A DNA stretch of 50,123 nucleotides from an uncultured Roseburia sp. (GTDB taxonomy: Bacteria > Bacillota > Clostridia > Lachnospirales > Lachnospiraceae). Shown piece after piece: positions 8,291-16,654 of this stretch. Below the pieces are notes generated by a model. That model was not told the origin of the DNA and searched no databases. It saw only the letters and a list, made by a program, of their open reading frames with translations. The stretch is from contig CANTEO010000011.1 in the NCBI GenBank assembly GCA_947652855.1, positions 1-50,123 of the forward strand. Reading direction: 5' to 3'. The first letter of the stretch is position 1; each line of letters starts with the position of its first letter. Both the position numbers and the translations under genes were made by a program.

Positions 8291-8962
8291 CTATCCAACC
8301 GCCTTATAATAACTTCTATTCTTAATGTCGTCATATGTCTCTATGTAATAGTCGCAAATCTCAATCTTCCTCTCGCGCTGACTGGCCGAGTACGAATCTT
8401 CCACGGCGCAGACCTTCATGCCCGCGCTTTTCCCGGCCTGGATTCCTTTCACGATATCCTCAAACACCAGGCAGCGCCCCGGCGCGACGTTCAGCTGCCT
8501 AGCCGCCTCCAGATAAACGTCTGGCGCCGGCTTGCCTTTGCTGACGGAGCAGGACGTCACAATGCAGGACATATACTCGTCAAAATGGTACGCCTCATTG
8601 ACCGCCGCGATCAATTCCCTCGAATTGCTCGTCGCAATCCCCATCTTCATCCCCTGGCCTTTCAGATCCTCCAAAAACTCCAACGCCCCAGGCTTTGGCA
8701 AAACCTCGAAACGGTACTTTTCCATCGCCATCCGATTCCAGATCTCCTTCAATTCCTCCACGGACTCCGACAGGCGGTAATGCTCCTTGCAAAACACCGC
8801 CGTCTCCGTAAAGCTCATGCCTTCAATTTTTTCCTGCAGGCCATCCTCATACGCAATGCCCCGCTCCCCCAGAAACGTGACGTCAATCTCCTTCCACAGT
8901 CCCATGGAATCCACCAACGTCCCGTCCAAGTCAAAAATCACTGCCTCAATCTGATCTAACAT
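8291..8962 (-). CDS. HAD family hydrolase, beta-phosphoglucomutase-like
   Basis: The 223-residue enzyme carries the HAD motifs in order: motif I FDLDGTLVDS (nucleophile and general acid Asp near residues 11 and 13), motif II TSN, motif III with K in VSKGKPAPD, and motif IV VFEDIVKGIQAG. A helical cap lies between motifs I and II, which places it in subfamily I with phosphoglycolate phosphatases and beta-phosphoglucomutases. The substrate cannot be read from sequence. ATG 8962 has GGAG eight bases upstream. It lies 11 bases after the M23 gene and 2 bases before YgiQ, inside one operon. Confidence 0.9.
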   Translation of the reverse strand: MLDQIEAVIFDLDGTLVDSMGLWKEIDVTFLGERGIAYEDGLQEKIEGMSFTETAVFCKEHYRLSESVEELKEIWNRMAMEKYRFEVLPKPGALEFLEDLKGQGMKMGIATSNSRELIAAVNEAYHFDEYMSCIVTSCSVSKGKPAPDVYLEAARQLNVAPGRCLVFEDIVKGIQAGKSAGMKVCAVEDSYSASQRERKIEICDYYIETYDDIKNRSYYKAVG

Positions 8963-8973
8963 CGCAAACGCTC

Positions 8974-9609
8974 CTATTCAAAACTGTATTTTAATTTCCT
9001 TTCCTCAAGCTTTGCCAAAAACGGATAGGGATTATAGCTTTTCTCCTCCCCTTCCTCATCCTCCAGATAAATGCCGACGTGCAGATGCACCGGAAAGAAT
9101 CCCGTCGTCCCTTCCTTTTCACTATACCCGGTGTCGCCCATAAAGCCAAGCAGCTCTCCCGCCTTCACCTCATCCCCCACCGCAAGATCCGGCGCGTAGT
9201 CGCTTAAATGGGCGTAGTAAAAATAAACGCCATGGGCGCTGCGGATCCCAATCCGGTATCCGCCCAGCTTCAGCCAGCCCATCTGCTCCACGCGCCCATC
9301 TGAAATGCTCACGATAGGATAATGCCCCCGCTGATTCACCGCAGCCATAATGTCGCAGCCTTCGTGGCTGCGCTTCCCGCCAAAGCTCCTGCCCTCCATC
9401 CAGCTGTCCCCAAAGCTGACGCTAAATTTCCCTGCGTCATATGAGGATTCCGGCACGGGAAAATACACCATGTCTTTTTTCACCGCGTCCAGCACGTCAG
9501 CCTCCTGTTTGGAAGAAGCTCCCGAAAGCGCAAGCAGCAGCCACGCGTCGGCCATTACAAGCGCAAGGAACAGTAAAAACAGGCATCCATATTTCTGCGC
9601 CTTCCCCAA
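8974..9609 (-). CDS. M23 family metallopeptidase, membrane-anchored
   Basis: The 211-residue protein has an N-terminal hydrophobic segment (about 9-29) serving as signal anchor, and an extracellular LytM/M23 domain. Zinc-binding motifs are visible: SHEGCDI (H-x3-D) and HLHVG (H-x-H), with YYAHLSDY between. Such enzymes cut peptidoglycan stem peptides or act as non-catalytic regulators; the metal ligands here appear complete. The only upstream start in frame is TTG 9609, three bases after the pepD stop, with a distant GGAG; translational coupling to pepD is likely. It may serve in wall remodelling or sporulation, which is not shown by the sequence. Confidence 0.88.
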   Translation of the reverse strand: MGKAQKYGCLFLLFLALVMADAWLLLALSGASSKQEADVLDAVKKDMVYFPVPESSYDAGKFSVSFGDSWMEGRSFGGKRSHEGCDIMAAVNQRGHYPIVSISDGRVEQMGWLKLGGYRIGIRSAHGVYFYYAHLSDYAPDLAVGDEVKAGELLGFMGDTGYSEKEGTTGFFPVHLHVGIYLEDEEGEEKSYNPYPFLAKLEERKLKYSFE

Positions 9610-9611
9610 AG

Positions 9612-11060
9612 TCAGCCCATGCTCCGCAGCAATTCCAAAAGAAACCGATAGACGCGCTCCGTTGAGGAGATGCTAAGCCGCTCCTTTGGCGTATGGATGT
9701 CAAAATTATTCGGCCCAAACGAGACTGCGTCCATGCCCTTAATTTTCTCCGCGAATATCCCGCACTCTAGGCCCGCATGAATGGCCTCAAACTCCGGCCC
9801 CTTCCCAAACATCCTTTCATAAACCTCCGCCGCCTTCTTACGGATGGGGGAGTCTGCCCGATACTCCCACGCAGGATAGTCCCCCGCAAAAGAAAGGGAG
9901 CCGCCCAAGGCCGCCGCCAAATCCCCAACCTTTCCCGCAATCTCCTCTTTCCGGCTCAAGACATTGCTGCGGATGGAGGAAGTGACAGAGCAGCTTTCTT
10001 GATCCATCGTTAAAATCCCCGCATTCAGCGAAGCCTCCACTAACCCCTTCATTTTTGCGCTCCAATGCATCACGCCATTTGGCACGAGATTCAGGTAGCG
10101 CAAAATGGCGCCCTCCGCCTCGCCCGTCAAGACATCCTGCCCGCAAGCCTCCTTTGGCTCCATGGAGACCGCAAGGGACGGCTCCAAAATCGCATATTCG
10201 TCCCGAAGCGTCTTCTCCCATCCCAAAAGGATTTCCCGAAGCGCCCCCTCCGTCCCTTGAGGAATCACAATCACAGCCGAAGCCTCCCTTGGAATGGCAT
10301 TGTCCTTCTGACCGCCCGCAAGCGACGCAATGCCAAGCTGCACCGTCTGCGCTATGCCCCGCAGCAGCCTGCCCAACAGCAAGATGGCATTGGCCCTGCC
10401 CTTGTCAATCTCGCTCCCGGAATGGCCTCCCAAAAGCCCATGGACCCGCAGGGAAACGCACGTCCCCTCCATCTTGCGCCATGCGACGGGAAACGTGGCG
10501 CGCGCGGTGACCCCTCCGGCGCAGCCCACCAGAAAATGCCCCTCCACGTCAGAATCAATATTCAGCAGGATATGGCCTTTTAACAGGGACAAATCCATGC
10601 TCTTTGCGCCAAGCATCCCCACCTCTTCATCGGAGGTGATCACCACCTCAAGCCTTGGGTGCGCCAGGGAGCTGTCCTCTAAAATAGCCAGGGCATAGGC
10701 GACTGCAATCCCGTCGTCCGCGCCAAGCGTCGTCCCTCTCGCCTTTACAAAATCGCCATCCACAAAAAGCTTCACGCCCTCTGTCTCAAAATCCACGGCG
10801 CAGCCCTCTTCTTTCACGCACACCATGTCCATATGCCCCTGCAAAATCACGGGAGGGGCGTCCTCATAGCCCGCAGACGCATCCTTCACAATCAGCACAT
10901 TGTCGCTCCCGTCCTGGGCGCAAAACAACCCATGCGCCTTCGCAAAACGGACAAGGTAATCGCTGATCTCCTTCGTGCGGTAAGAGCCACGGGGAATTTT
11001 GCTAATCTCCTCAAAATAGTGAAACACGTTTTTCGGCTGAACATCTTTAAAAACACTCAT
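9612..11060 (-). CDS. pepD: Aminoacyl-histidine dipeptidase (PepD)
   Basis: The 482-residue protein is a cytosolic M20 family beta-alanyl/aminoacyl-histidine dipeptidase that splits Xaa-His dipeptides such as carnosine. Metal-site motifs are present: QGHMDMVC (first His and Asp), TTLGADDGIAVAYALA (bridging Asp), TSDEEVGMLGA (Glu pair), NIDSDVEG, and a C-terminal AIHAGLECGIF carrying the last His/Glu. Length matches the family. ATG 11060 has GGGAGG five bases upstream. It heads the minus-strand run pepD-M23-HAD-ygiQ, and is divergent from ylbJ with only 30 bases between. Confidence 0.95.
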   Translation of the reverse strand: MSVFKDVQPKNVFHYFEEISKIPRGSYRTKEISDYLVRFAKAHGLFCAQDGSDNVLIVKDASAGYEDAPPVILQGHMDMVCVKEEGCAVDFETEGVKLFVDGDFVKARGTTLGADDGIAVAYALAILEDSSLAHPRLEVVITSDEEVGMLGAKSMDLSLLKGHILLNIDSDVEGHFLVGCAGGVTARATFPVAWRKMEGTCVSLRVHGLLGGHSGSEIDKGRANAILLLGRLLRGIAQTVQLGIASLAGGQKDNAIPREASAVIVIPQGTEGALREILLGWEKTLRDEYAILEPSLAVSMEPKEACGQDVLTGEAEGAILRYLNLVPNGVMHWSAKMKGLVEASLNAGILTMDQESCSVTSSIRSNVLSRKEEIAGKVGDLAAALGGSLSFAGDYPAWEYRADSPIRKKAAEVYERMFGKGPEFEAIHAGLECGIFAEKIKGMDAVSFGPNNFDIHTPKERLSISSTERVYRFLLELLRSMG

Positions 11061-11090
11061 AGCGGCCTCCCTGTCTTAATATATTGAATT

Positions 11091-12065
11091 ATGAAAAAAA
11101 ATTTTATGATCCTCATCCTGCTGCTGACATTCATCGCATTTATCCTTACACATCCCGCCGTGTCCGTCACGGCGGCGGGAAACGGGCTTTTGCTCTGGTA
11201 CAGCCAGATCCTGCCCTCCCTGCTCCCGCTTGCGATTTTATCCAACCTGATGGTGTATTCCAATTATATGCAGATTGCCACAAAATATTTGCATCCGCTG
11301 ACAAAGCGCATCCTGCCCACCAGCCAAAACGGCTGCTTCGCTTTCTTAGGCGGCCTTCTGTTTGGATTCCCCATGGGGAGCAAGATCAGCGCGGATCTTG
11401 TGAGCCGGGGCAAAATCAGCAGGCAGGAGGGAGAGATCCTAGCCATCTGCTTCAATCAGCTAAGCCCCGTATTCATCAGCAGCTATCTTCTTACCTCTAT
11501 TTTAAGGATGCCGCATCTTACGCCGCAAAGCTATGTGGCGCTGTATGCGCCGCCCATGATTTATGCTTTCTTCGCCCTGAAACGGCTGCGCCGGCAAAGC
11601 ATCCTGCCCTTCGGGAAAAGGGGCGGCCATCGTCCTTTCGCCGGCGCGGCAAAGCCAAAAGAAAAAAAATCGGCATCCGATTCCCATTTGGATTTTGGAA
11701 TCATAGATGCCGGCATAATGAACGGTTTTGAGTCCCTGACGAAACTGGGGGGTTATATCATATTGTTCTCCATTTTCGCGGCGCTGCTCCATACCTATAA
11801 CGAAAATTATCCTCTGGCGAACTTAATCTGCACCGGCCTGATTGAAGTGACGACCGGAATCTCCTGCTTAAAGGAGGCCGCGCTGCCAATGGAGGCCGCT
11901 TACCCCCTGGCGCTGTTCTTCGTCTCCTTTGGGGGCCTGTGCGGCTTCGCCCAAACCTGCTCCATGGCAAAAGAATGCGGATTTTCCAAATCACGCTATC
12001 TGGCCTGCCGCCTGTGCTTCGCCATTCTAAGCAGCGCAATCGGATTCCTGCTGCTGCAGGCATAA
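11091..12065 (+). CDS. ylbJ: YlbJ-type nucleoside recognition domain membrane protein
   Basis: The 324-residue integral membrane protein matches the sporulation integral membrane protein YlbJ family (nucleoside recognition/gate domain). About eight hydrophobic segments are visible. GFPMGSKISADLV and FGGLCGFAQTCSMAKE are characteristic Gate-domain phrases. In Bacillus ylbJ is needed for spore cortex formation. It is somewhat shorter than Bacillus YlbJ (about 400). Neither ATG 11091 nor ATG 11106 has a recognisable ribosome binding site and only 30 bases separate it from pepD, so it may be expressed from a very short leader. Location next to the coaD cluster matches other Clostridia. Confidence 0.85.
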   Translation: MKKNFMILILLLTFIAFILTHPAVSVTAAGNGLLLWYSQILPSLLPLAILSNLMVYSNYMQIATKYLHPLTKRILPTSQNGCFAFLGGLLFGFPMGSKISADLVSRGKISRQEGEILAICFNQLSPVFISSYLLTSILRMPHLTPQSYVALYAPPMIYAFFALKRLRRQSILPFGKRGGHRPFAGAAKPKEKKSASDSHLDFGIIDAGIMNGFESLTKLGGYIILFSIFAALLHTYNENYPLANLICTGLIEVTTGISCLKEAALPMEAAYPLALFFVSFGGLCGFAQTCSMAKECGFSKSRYLACRLCFAILSSAIGFLLLQA

Positions 12066-12072
12066 AACGAAT

Positions 12073-12097
12073 GCCGCAGGAGAAATCCCCCTGTGGC
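12073..12097 (-). terminator. Hairpin between convergent ylbJ and coaD cluster
   Basis: GCCGCAGG (12073-12080) pairs with CCTGTGGC (12090-12097) with one G-T pair. On the minus strand the hairpin is followed by ATTCGTTTTA, a moderate T-rich tail, so it probably ends the yicC-to-coaD transcription unit. It could also serve ylbJ from the other side, but there the tail is poor. Confidence 0.5.
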
Positions 12098-12099
12098 GC

Positions 12100-12735
12100 C
12101 TAAAGCTCCTCCTCAAACTCCGTCGTCGGAAACGGCGGCTCTAAGCTCCCGACAGGCCGCTCCTGCTGCTTTGCCCCATCCAGCTCCTGAGGAATCAGCT
12201 CCGAGCGGTTCTCCACCACGACGTTTAAATATTCCTGCAAGGAATTCACCAGATTTTCCGTCCTGGCCTTCGACGTCTCAATGGATCCGGAAATAATGTC
12301 CTCCAAATTTTTTAACATATCATCTATATAAGTAATCGCGCTCGTGCGTAAGACATTTGCGTCATTGGTAGCGTTATCCAGTATTTCCTGCGCCTGCTTG
12401 GTAGCGATCATCACGACTTCGTTCGCCTGGGCATATGCCTGCTGCATAATCTCATGCTCGCTCACAAGCTCTGTCGTCTGCACCTGAGCCTGGGCAAGGA
12501 TCTCGTCCGCCTTCGCCCTGGCGTCCGCCAATATCGCCTCTTTGTTACTGATAATCTTTTGATAGCGCTTGATCTCCTCAGGCGTCTTCATGCGCAGCTC
12601 CGTCAGCAATTCGTCGATCGTCTCTTTATTCACGATAATCCTGGTTCCATTGGACCAGGCCTGAACCTTGCAGCCGTCTATGTATTCCTCGATTTCGTCG
12701 ATAATCTGCTCCATCCTGCTATTCATTGCTGACAC
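12100..12735 (-). CDS. Coiled-coil protein downstream of coaD
   Basis: The 211-residue protein is almost wholly alpha-helical and highly charged, with an Ala/Glu/Gln-rich coiled coil at about 55-180 and no membrane segment or signal peptide. Homologues in this position in Clostridia are usually called hypothetical, or likened to ATP synthase subunit b/H or DivIVA because of low-complexity helix similarity. No catalytic motif is visible. It starts three bases after the coaD stop, so it is co-translated with it, and it ends the housekeeping run. A structural or scaffold role is plausible but unproven. Confidence 0.75.
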   Translation of the reverse strand: MSAMNSRMEQIIDEIEEYIDGCKVQAWSNGTRIIVNKETIDELLTELRMKTPEEIKRYQKIISNKEAILADARAKADEILAQAQVQTTELVSEHEIMQQAYAQANEVVMIATKQAQEILDNATNDANVLRTSAITYIDDMLKNLEDIISGSIETSKARTENLVNSLQEYLNVVVENRSELIPQELDGAKQQERPVGSLEPPFPTTEFEEEL

Positions 12736-12738
12736 TCC

Positions 12739-13224
12739 TTACTTTATGATATTATACTTCTCATAAATTCTTTCCACGAACTGCGGAGGAACAAATTTTG
12801 AAATGTCGCCGCCATACGCGGCGAACTCCCTTACAATAGAAGAGCTTAAATAAGAGTATTTTAAATTTGTCGTCAGAAAAATAGTCTCCGCCCCCGGATA
12901 TTCCACATGATTCGTCTGCGCGATCTGCAGCTCGTACTCAAAATCCGTCACTGCCCGAAGGCCCCGCACAATAATCGTGGCCCCGCGCTCCTTCATATAA
13001 TCCACCAAAAGCCCGTCAAAAGAATCCACCTTCACGTTCGGAATCTCTTTTGTCAGTTCTTCTAACATACTAACACGTTCGTCCACAGAAAACAATGAAT
13101 TTTTTGCGCTGTTATTCAATACCCCCACAATCAATTCATCCACGATCGCCGCGGAACGCTCAATCATGTCCTGATGCCCAAATGTAACCGGGTCAAAGCT
13201 CCCCGGATAAATTGCTTTTTTCAT
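12739..13224 (-). CDS. coaD: Phosphopantetheine adenylyltransferase
   Basis: The 161-residue cytosolic enzyme joins 4'-phosphopantetheine and ATP to give dephospho-CoA, the penultimate step of CoA synthesis. The nucleotidyltransferase motif is YPGSFDPVTFGHQD (the T/H-x-G-H form), and the distal nucleotide-binding phrase YSYLSSSIVREFA is present. Length is exactly that of the family. AAAGGGG precedes the ATG. It follows rsmD by 11 bases, the standard rsmD-coaD pair of Gram-positive bacteria. Confidence 0.97.
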   Translation of the reverse strand: MKKAIYPGSFDPVTFGHQDMIERSAAIVDELIVGVLNNSAKNSLFSVDERVSMLEELTKEIPNVKVDSFDGLLVDYMKERGATIIVRGLRAVTDFEYELQIAQTNHVEYPGAETIFLTTNLKYSYLSSSIVREFAAYGGDISKFVPPQFVERIYEKYNIIK

Positions 13225-13235
13225 AATTCCCCTTT

Positions 13236-13829
13236 CTACGCGCCATCCAAACCGTCCGGAGCCTCTCCGTCTCCTGTCGCCGCAAGGGTCAAAAACACAT
13301 GCTGATTCGTCTTATATTTCTTTTTCTTCAGCAGCGCATACCCTTCCTGACTCAAATAGGAAAAATCCGTCTCAAGGTCAGCCTCCACGACAATCAGCGT
13401 GTTCCCGTCCGCCAGGGAAGATTTTCTTAAATAAGAAAGCATCTCCTTTTCCAGGCCCTGCCCATATGGAGGATCCATGAAAATGACGCCGAATCGGTAC
13501 TTGCCTTCCAGGGAGCGGAGCGCGCTAAGCGCGTCCATCTGCAAAAGCCTGCACTCCTTCTCAAGCTTCGTATGCTCAATGTTCTCCCGGATACAGGCGG
13601 CCGCCTGCTTGCCATGCTCCACAAGGACGGTATATTTCGCGCCCCGGCTGGCCGCCTCTAAGCCAATCTGACCGCTTCCGGCGAACAAATCCAAAAAATA
13701 ACAGCCTGGAACCTCATTCTGCAGCATATTAAACAGCGTCTCCTTGATCCGGTCCGAGGTCGGGCGCACCTCATCCCCTTTTAACGTCTTTAACTTCAGC
13801 CTTCTTCTGCTCCCTGCAATAATCCTCAT
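13236..13829 (-). CDS. rsmD: 16S rRNA (guanine-966-N2)-methyltransferase
   Basis: The 197-residue enzyme methylates G966 of 16S rRNA using S-adenosylmethionine. The SAM-binding loop is FLDLFAGSGQIGLEA and the catalytic motif is DPPY in FMDPPYGQG. The N-terminal GSRRRLKLKTLKG and RPTSDRIKETLFNML phrases are diagnostic. A strong AAAGGAG precedes ATG 13829. It sits 34 bases after cinA and directly before coaD in the same unit. The last dozen residues are a variable acidic tail. Confidence 0.96.
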   Translation of the reverse strand: MRIIAGSRRRLKLKTLKGDEVRPTSDRIKETLFNMLQNEVPGCYFLDLFAGSGQIGLEAASRGAKYTVLVEHGKQAAACIRENIEHTKLEKECRLLQMDALSALRSLEGKYRFGVIFMDPPYGQGLEKEMLSYLRKSSLADGNTLIVVEADLETDFSYLSQEGYALLKKKKYKTNQHVFLTLAATGDGEAPDGLDGA

Positions 13830-13863
13830 ACGTCACTCCTTTTCTCTTCCTGACATCATTATC

Positions 13864-14331
13864 TTAAGCCTGCTCCATGCACCTAAGCGCAAGGGAAAGC
13901 GCCGCCTGGACAGAAGATTCACGCACCTTTTGCCTGTCCCCGTCAAAAAAATGCCGCTCTACCGTCACCTCGCCTAACACGCAGCACGCCAGGTAAACCA
14001 AACCGACCGGCTTCTCCTTGGTTCCCCCGTCCGGCCCCGCGATCCCGGTGGAAATGATAGAGACGTCCGCTCCCGCCGCCGCGCACGCGCCGCGCGCCAT
14101 CTCCTCCGCCGTCTGAGCGCTGACCGCGCCATGGCACGCAAGCGTCTCATGCCTTACGCCAAGCAGCCTCTCCTTCGCCCCGTTGGAATACGTGATATAC
14201 CCTTCCTCAAACTGGCCGGAAATCCCCGGCACATTCACAAGCGCCGCCGCAATCAGCCCTCCGGTGCAGGATTCGGCCGTAGAAGCCTTCCAGTTTTTCT
14301 CCGCTAACAATGCTGCAATTTCCTGTTCCAT
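13864..14331 (-). CDS. pncC: CinA C-terminal family nicotinamide-nucleotide amidase
   Basis: This 155-residue single-domain protein matches the C-terminal amidase domain of CinA, which deamidates NMN in the pyridine nucleotide cycle. The signature TAESCTGGLIAAALVNVPG, a conserved YSNGAKERLLGV and GIAGPDGGTKEKPVGLV are present. The N-terminal MoCo-binding-like domain of full CinA is absent. The longest frame begins at TTG 14352, but ATG 14331 has AAAGGA six bases upstream and starts just before the domain. It follows pgsA by 22 bases. In many Firmicutes recA comes next; here rsmD does. Confidence 0.9.
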   Translation of the reverse strand: MEQEIAALLAEKNWKASTAESCTGGLIAAALVNVPGISGQFEEGYITYSNGAKERLLGVRHETLACHGAVSAQTAEEMARGACAAAGADVSIISTGIAGPDGGTKEKPVGLVYLACCVLGEVTVERHFFDGDRQKVRESSVQAALSLALRCMEQA

Positions 14332-14353
14332 CTGTTTTCCTTTCCAAACCAAA

Positions 14354-14896
14354 TTATGCCTGCTCCTTCAATACATCCTTGTTCTTTACGACATAGTCCG
14401 CCAGAGAAATCAGCGTCAGCGCCAGCGCGGCATAGGTGAGGCCAAGGCCAAGCAGGTCAAAATACGGCCAGTCCAAGTCTAGCGTCAGCACAATAATCAT
14501 AAGCATTTGAAACGTCGTCTTAAACTTCCCCCAGTAAGATGCGGCGATCACAATCCCATTGTCCGAAGCGACCAGGCGAAACCCGCTGATGATGAACTCC
14601 CTGCTGATGATGACAATGACGATCCAGGCGGCAAGCGCCCCCGTCTCAACCAGGCAGATCAAGGCCGCGCAGACCAAAAGCTTATCGGCCAAGGGATCCA
14701 TAAACTTCCCAAAATTCGTCACAAGGTTATATTTTCTCGCAATTTTCCCATCTAAGAGATCCGTAAGGCTCGCGAAAATAAAAACTGCCACGGCAAGATA
14801 GCTCCCGTACTCCCCAAACCCAGGATACCATAGGAAAAATACATAAACCGGAATTAAGACGACGCGCAATATGGTCAATTTATTTGGCAAATTCAT
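14354..14896 (-). CDS. pgsA: CDP-diacylglycerol-glycerol-3-phosphate 3-phosphatidyltransferase
   Basis: The 180-residue integral membrane enzyme makes phosphatidylglycerol phosphate from CDP-diacylglycerol and glycerol-3-phosphate. The CDP-alcohol phosphotransferase motif D-x2-D-G-x2-A-R-x8-G-x3-D-x3-D is visible from LTDLLDGKIARK to KFMDPLADK. Four to five membrane segments are visible. The start overlaps the rimO stop by four bases, and GAGG stands seven bases upstream. rimO-pgsA-cinA is a conserved Gram-positive order. Confidence 0.96.
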   Translation of the reverse strand: MNLPNKLTILRVVLIPVYVFFLWYPGFGEYGSYLAVAVFIFASLTDLLDGKIARKYNLVTNFGKFMDPLADKLLVCAALICLVETGALAAWIVIVIISREFIISGFRLVASDNGIVIAASYWGKFKTTFQMLMIIVLTLDLDWPYFDLLGLGLTYAALALTLISLADYVVKNKDVLKEQA

Positions 14897-16218
14897 TCTG
14901 CTACCTCTCCTAACAAATCATATTCATACGCCCCGGTGATCAGGACATTCACAAAATCACCGGTCATTAAATTCTCTTCTGTATGGATAAACACATAGCC
15001 GTCCACGCCTGGGGCGTCCCGGTACGTCCTCGCGGCATAGACATCCTCATCCGCCACCTTCCCCTCAACCAGCGCCAAAAGCCGCTTTCCGATCAGCAGC
15101 TTGTTCTTCTCAAGGGAAACCTCCTGCTGCAGCTCCATCACCTCATCTCTCCACGAGCTTTTTCGCTCCTCCGAAAGCTGATCCGGAAACGTCTCCGCAG
15201 GAGTCCCTTCCTCCGGGGAATAGGCAAACGCCCCAAGGCGGTCAAACTCCATTTCATTTATGAATTGCATCAATTCCTCATGCTGCCCCTCCGTCTCTCC
15301 CGGAAAGCCGCAGATTAACGTCGTCCGAAGGCAAATATCCGGAATCCTCTCCTTAAGCCTCTTTACAATGCGAACAATGCCGTCATGGCCGGTTTTCCGG
15401 CCCATCCTGCGCAAAACCGCATCGGAAGAATGCTGAATGGGCAAATCCAGATAGTGGCAGACCTTCTCATTTTGAAGGATGGCGTCAAGCAGCGCATCGT
15501 CAATTTCCTCCGGGTAGCAGTACAGAATCCGAATCCAGAAATCCCCCGGTATCCGGTTCAGCTCCGAAAGCAGCCTTCCCAGGGACTTCTCCCCATATAA
15601 GTCCAAGCCGTAAAGCGTCGTCTCCTGCGCCACCAAAATCAGCTCCTTCACCCCTTGGGCGACAAGCTCCCTCGCCTGAACGAGAAGCTCCTCCAAGGGG
15701 ACGCTTCGGTATGCCCCGCGGATACTGGGAATAATGCAGTAGGTGCAGCGCTTGTCGCAGCCCTCCGCAATTTTCAGATAGGCGTAATGCCCCCCTGTCG
15801 ACGGCTCCCGCTTCACGCGCTTTGTGGGAAGGCCCGCAAGTTCCCGAAAGCTCTCGTAACGATCCCCTTTCATCACGGCGTGCACGGCATTGACAATATC
15901 CTCGCAGGAATTTGTGCCAAGCACGGCGTCAACCTCGGGCAGCTCTGTCCGGATCTCCTCCCGATACCTCTCCGCCAAGCATCCGGCCACGATCAGGCCC
16001 CTTCGCTTTCCATCCGTTTTATATTGCGCCATGTCTAAGATGGTCTGGATGCTCTCCTCCTTCGCGTCGCCGATAAAGCAGCAGGTATTGACGACGATGA
16101 CGTCCGCTTCCTCCTCCTCGTCCGTAATGGAAATTCCGCCCTCGCGAAGCAGGCCAAGCATATATTCGGAATCCGCCAGGTTCTTATCACAGCCAAGCGA
16201 TATAAAAAGTACCTTCAT
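14893..16218 (-). CDS. rimO: Ribosomal protein uS12 methylthiotransferase
   Basis: The 441-residue radical SAM enzyme adds a methylthio group to an aspartate of ribosomal protein uS12. The N-terminal UPF0004 domain holds three cluster cysteines (SLGCDKN, NTCCFIGDAKEES, AGCLAERY). The radical SAM motif is CDKRCTYCIIPSIRG, and a C-terminal TRAM domain follows (about 375-440). The longest frame begins at GTG 16230, but ATG 16218 with GGAGGG upstream and immediate MKVLFISLGC is the better start. It overlaps pgsA. A 136-base gap with a long stem-loop separates it from rpoZ. Confidence 0.96.
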   Translation of the reverse strand: MKVLFISLGCDKNLADSEYMLGLLREGGISITDEEEEADVIVVNTCCFIGDAKEESIQTILDMAQYKTDGKRRGLIVAGCLAERYREEIRTELPEVDAVLGTNSCEDIVNAVHAVMKGDRYESFRELAGLPTKRVKREPSTGGHYAYLKIAEGCDKRCTYCIIPSIRGAYRSVPLEELLVQARELVAQGVKELILVAQETTLYGLDLYGEKSLGRLLSELNRIPGDFWIRILYCYPEEIDDALLDAILQNEKVCHYLDLPIQHSSDAVLRRMGRKTGHDGIVRIVKRLKERIPDICLRTTLICGFPGETEGQHEELMQFINEMEFDRLGAFAYSPEEGTPAETFPDQLSEERKSSWRDEVMELQQEVSLEKNKLLIGKRLLALVEGKVADEDVYAARTYRDAPGVDGYVFIHTEENLMTGDFVNVLITGAYEYDLLGEVAE

Positions 16219-16278
16219 CTGTCCCTCCACAGCCTTTTGACAGGCATATGCGGCGCATCAGCAAAAGTTCCGCCATAA

Positions 16279-16329
16279 GACAGCAAAAGGATGCCAAAAC
16301 CCGCGTTTTGAACATCCCCCTTTGCTGCC
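16279..16329 (-). other. Extended stem-loop between rpoZ and rimO
   Basis: The arm 16279-16293 can pair, with small bulges, with 16313-16329, enclosing a perfect inner stem CAAAAC/GTTTTG (16295-16300 with 305-310) and a CCGC loop. There is no T-run on the minus-strand side, so it is not a classical terminator. It could tune transcript stability between the gmk-rpoZ and rimO-pgsA parts of the unit. Apart from this fold nothing is seen in the gap. Confidence 0.45.
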
Positions 16330-16354
16330 GTCACGGAAATCAATTTTAAGTATG

Positions 16355-16654
16355 CTACGCCTCACTGTCTTCCTTATCTTCCCTATCTTCTTTCACGATA
16401 TCTTCTGCATCTTCTTTTTGCTCATCGTCACTTAAAATATGGACGTCGCCAACGTACAGCTCCTCAACCGCGATGGAAAGAGGCTTCTTGCCATGGGAAT
16501 TTGGCATCATAGGCTCCACGCCCCCGATGATCTGACGCGCACGCTTCGCCGCGGCGATCACAATGGAATACCTGCTGTTCACCACAGGCTCCTCGCCAAT
16601 GGACACGTCATGGTTGACGACTTTCATCAATTCTACATACGACGGATGTATCAT
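16355..16654 (-). CDS. rpoZ: DNA-directed RNA polymerase subunit omega
   Basis: The 99-residue protein begins with the omega pattern IHPSYVELMKVV and contains SRYSIVIAAAKRARQI, the conserved helix that clamps the beta-prime subunit and binds ppGpp in some species. The C-terminal third is a highly acidic Asp/Glu/Lys tail of no defined structure. Its start overlaps the gmk stop by four bases, the usual gmk-rpoZ coupling. Confidence 0.93.
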   Translation of the reverse strand: MIHPSYVELMKVVNHDVSIGEEPVVNSRYSIVIAAAKRARQIIGGVEPMMPNSHGKKPLSIAVEELYVGDVHILSDDEQKEDAEDIVKEDREDKEDSEA

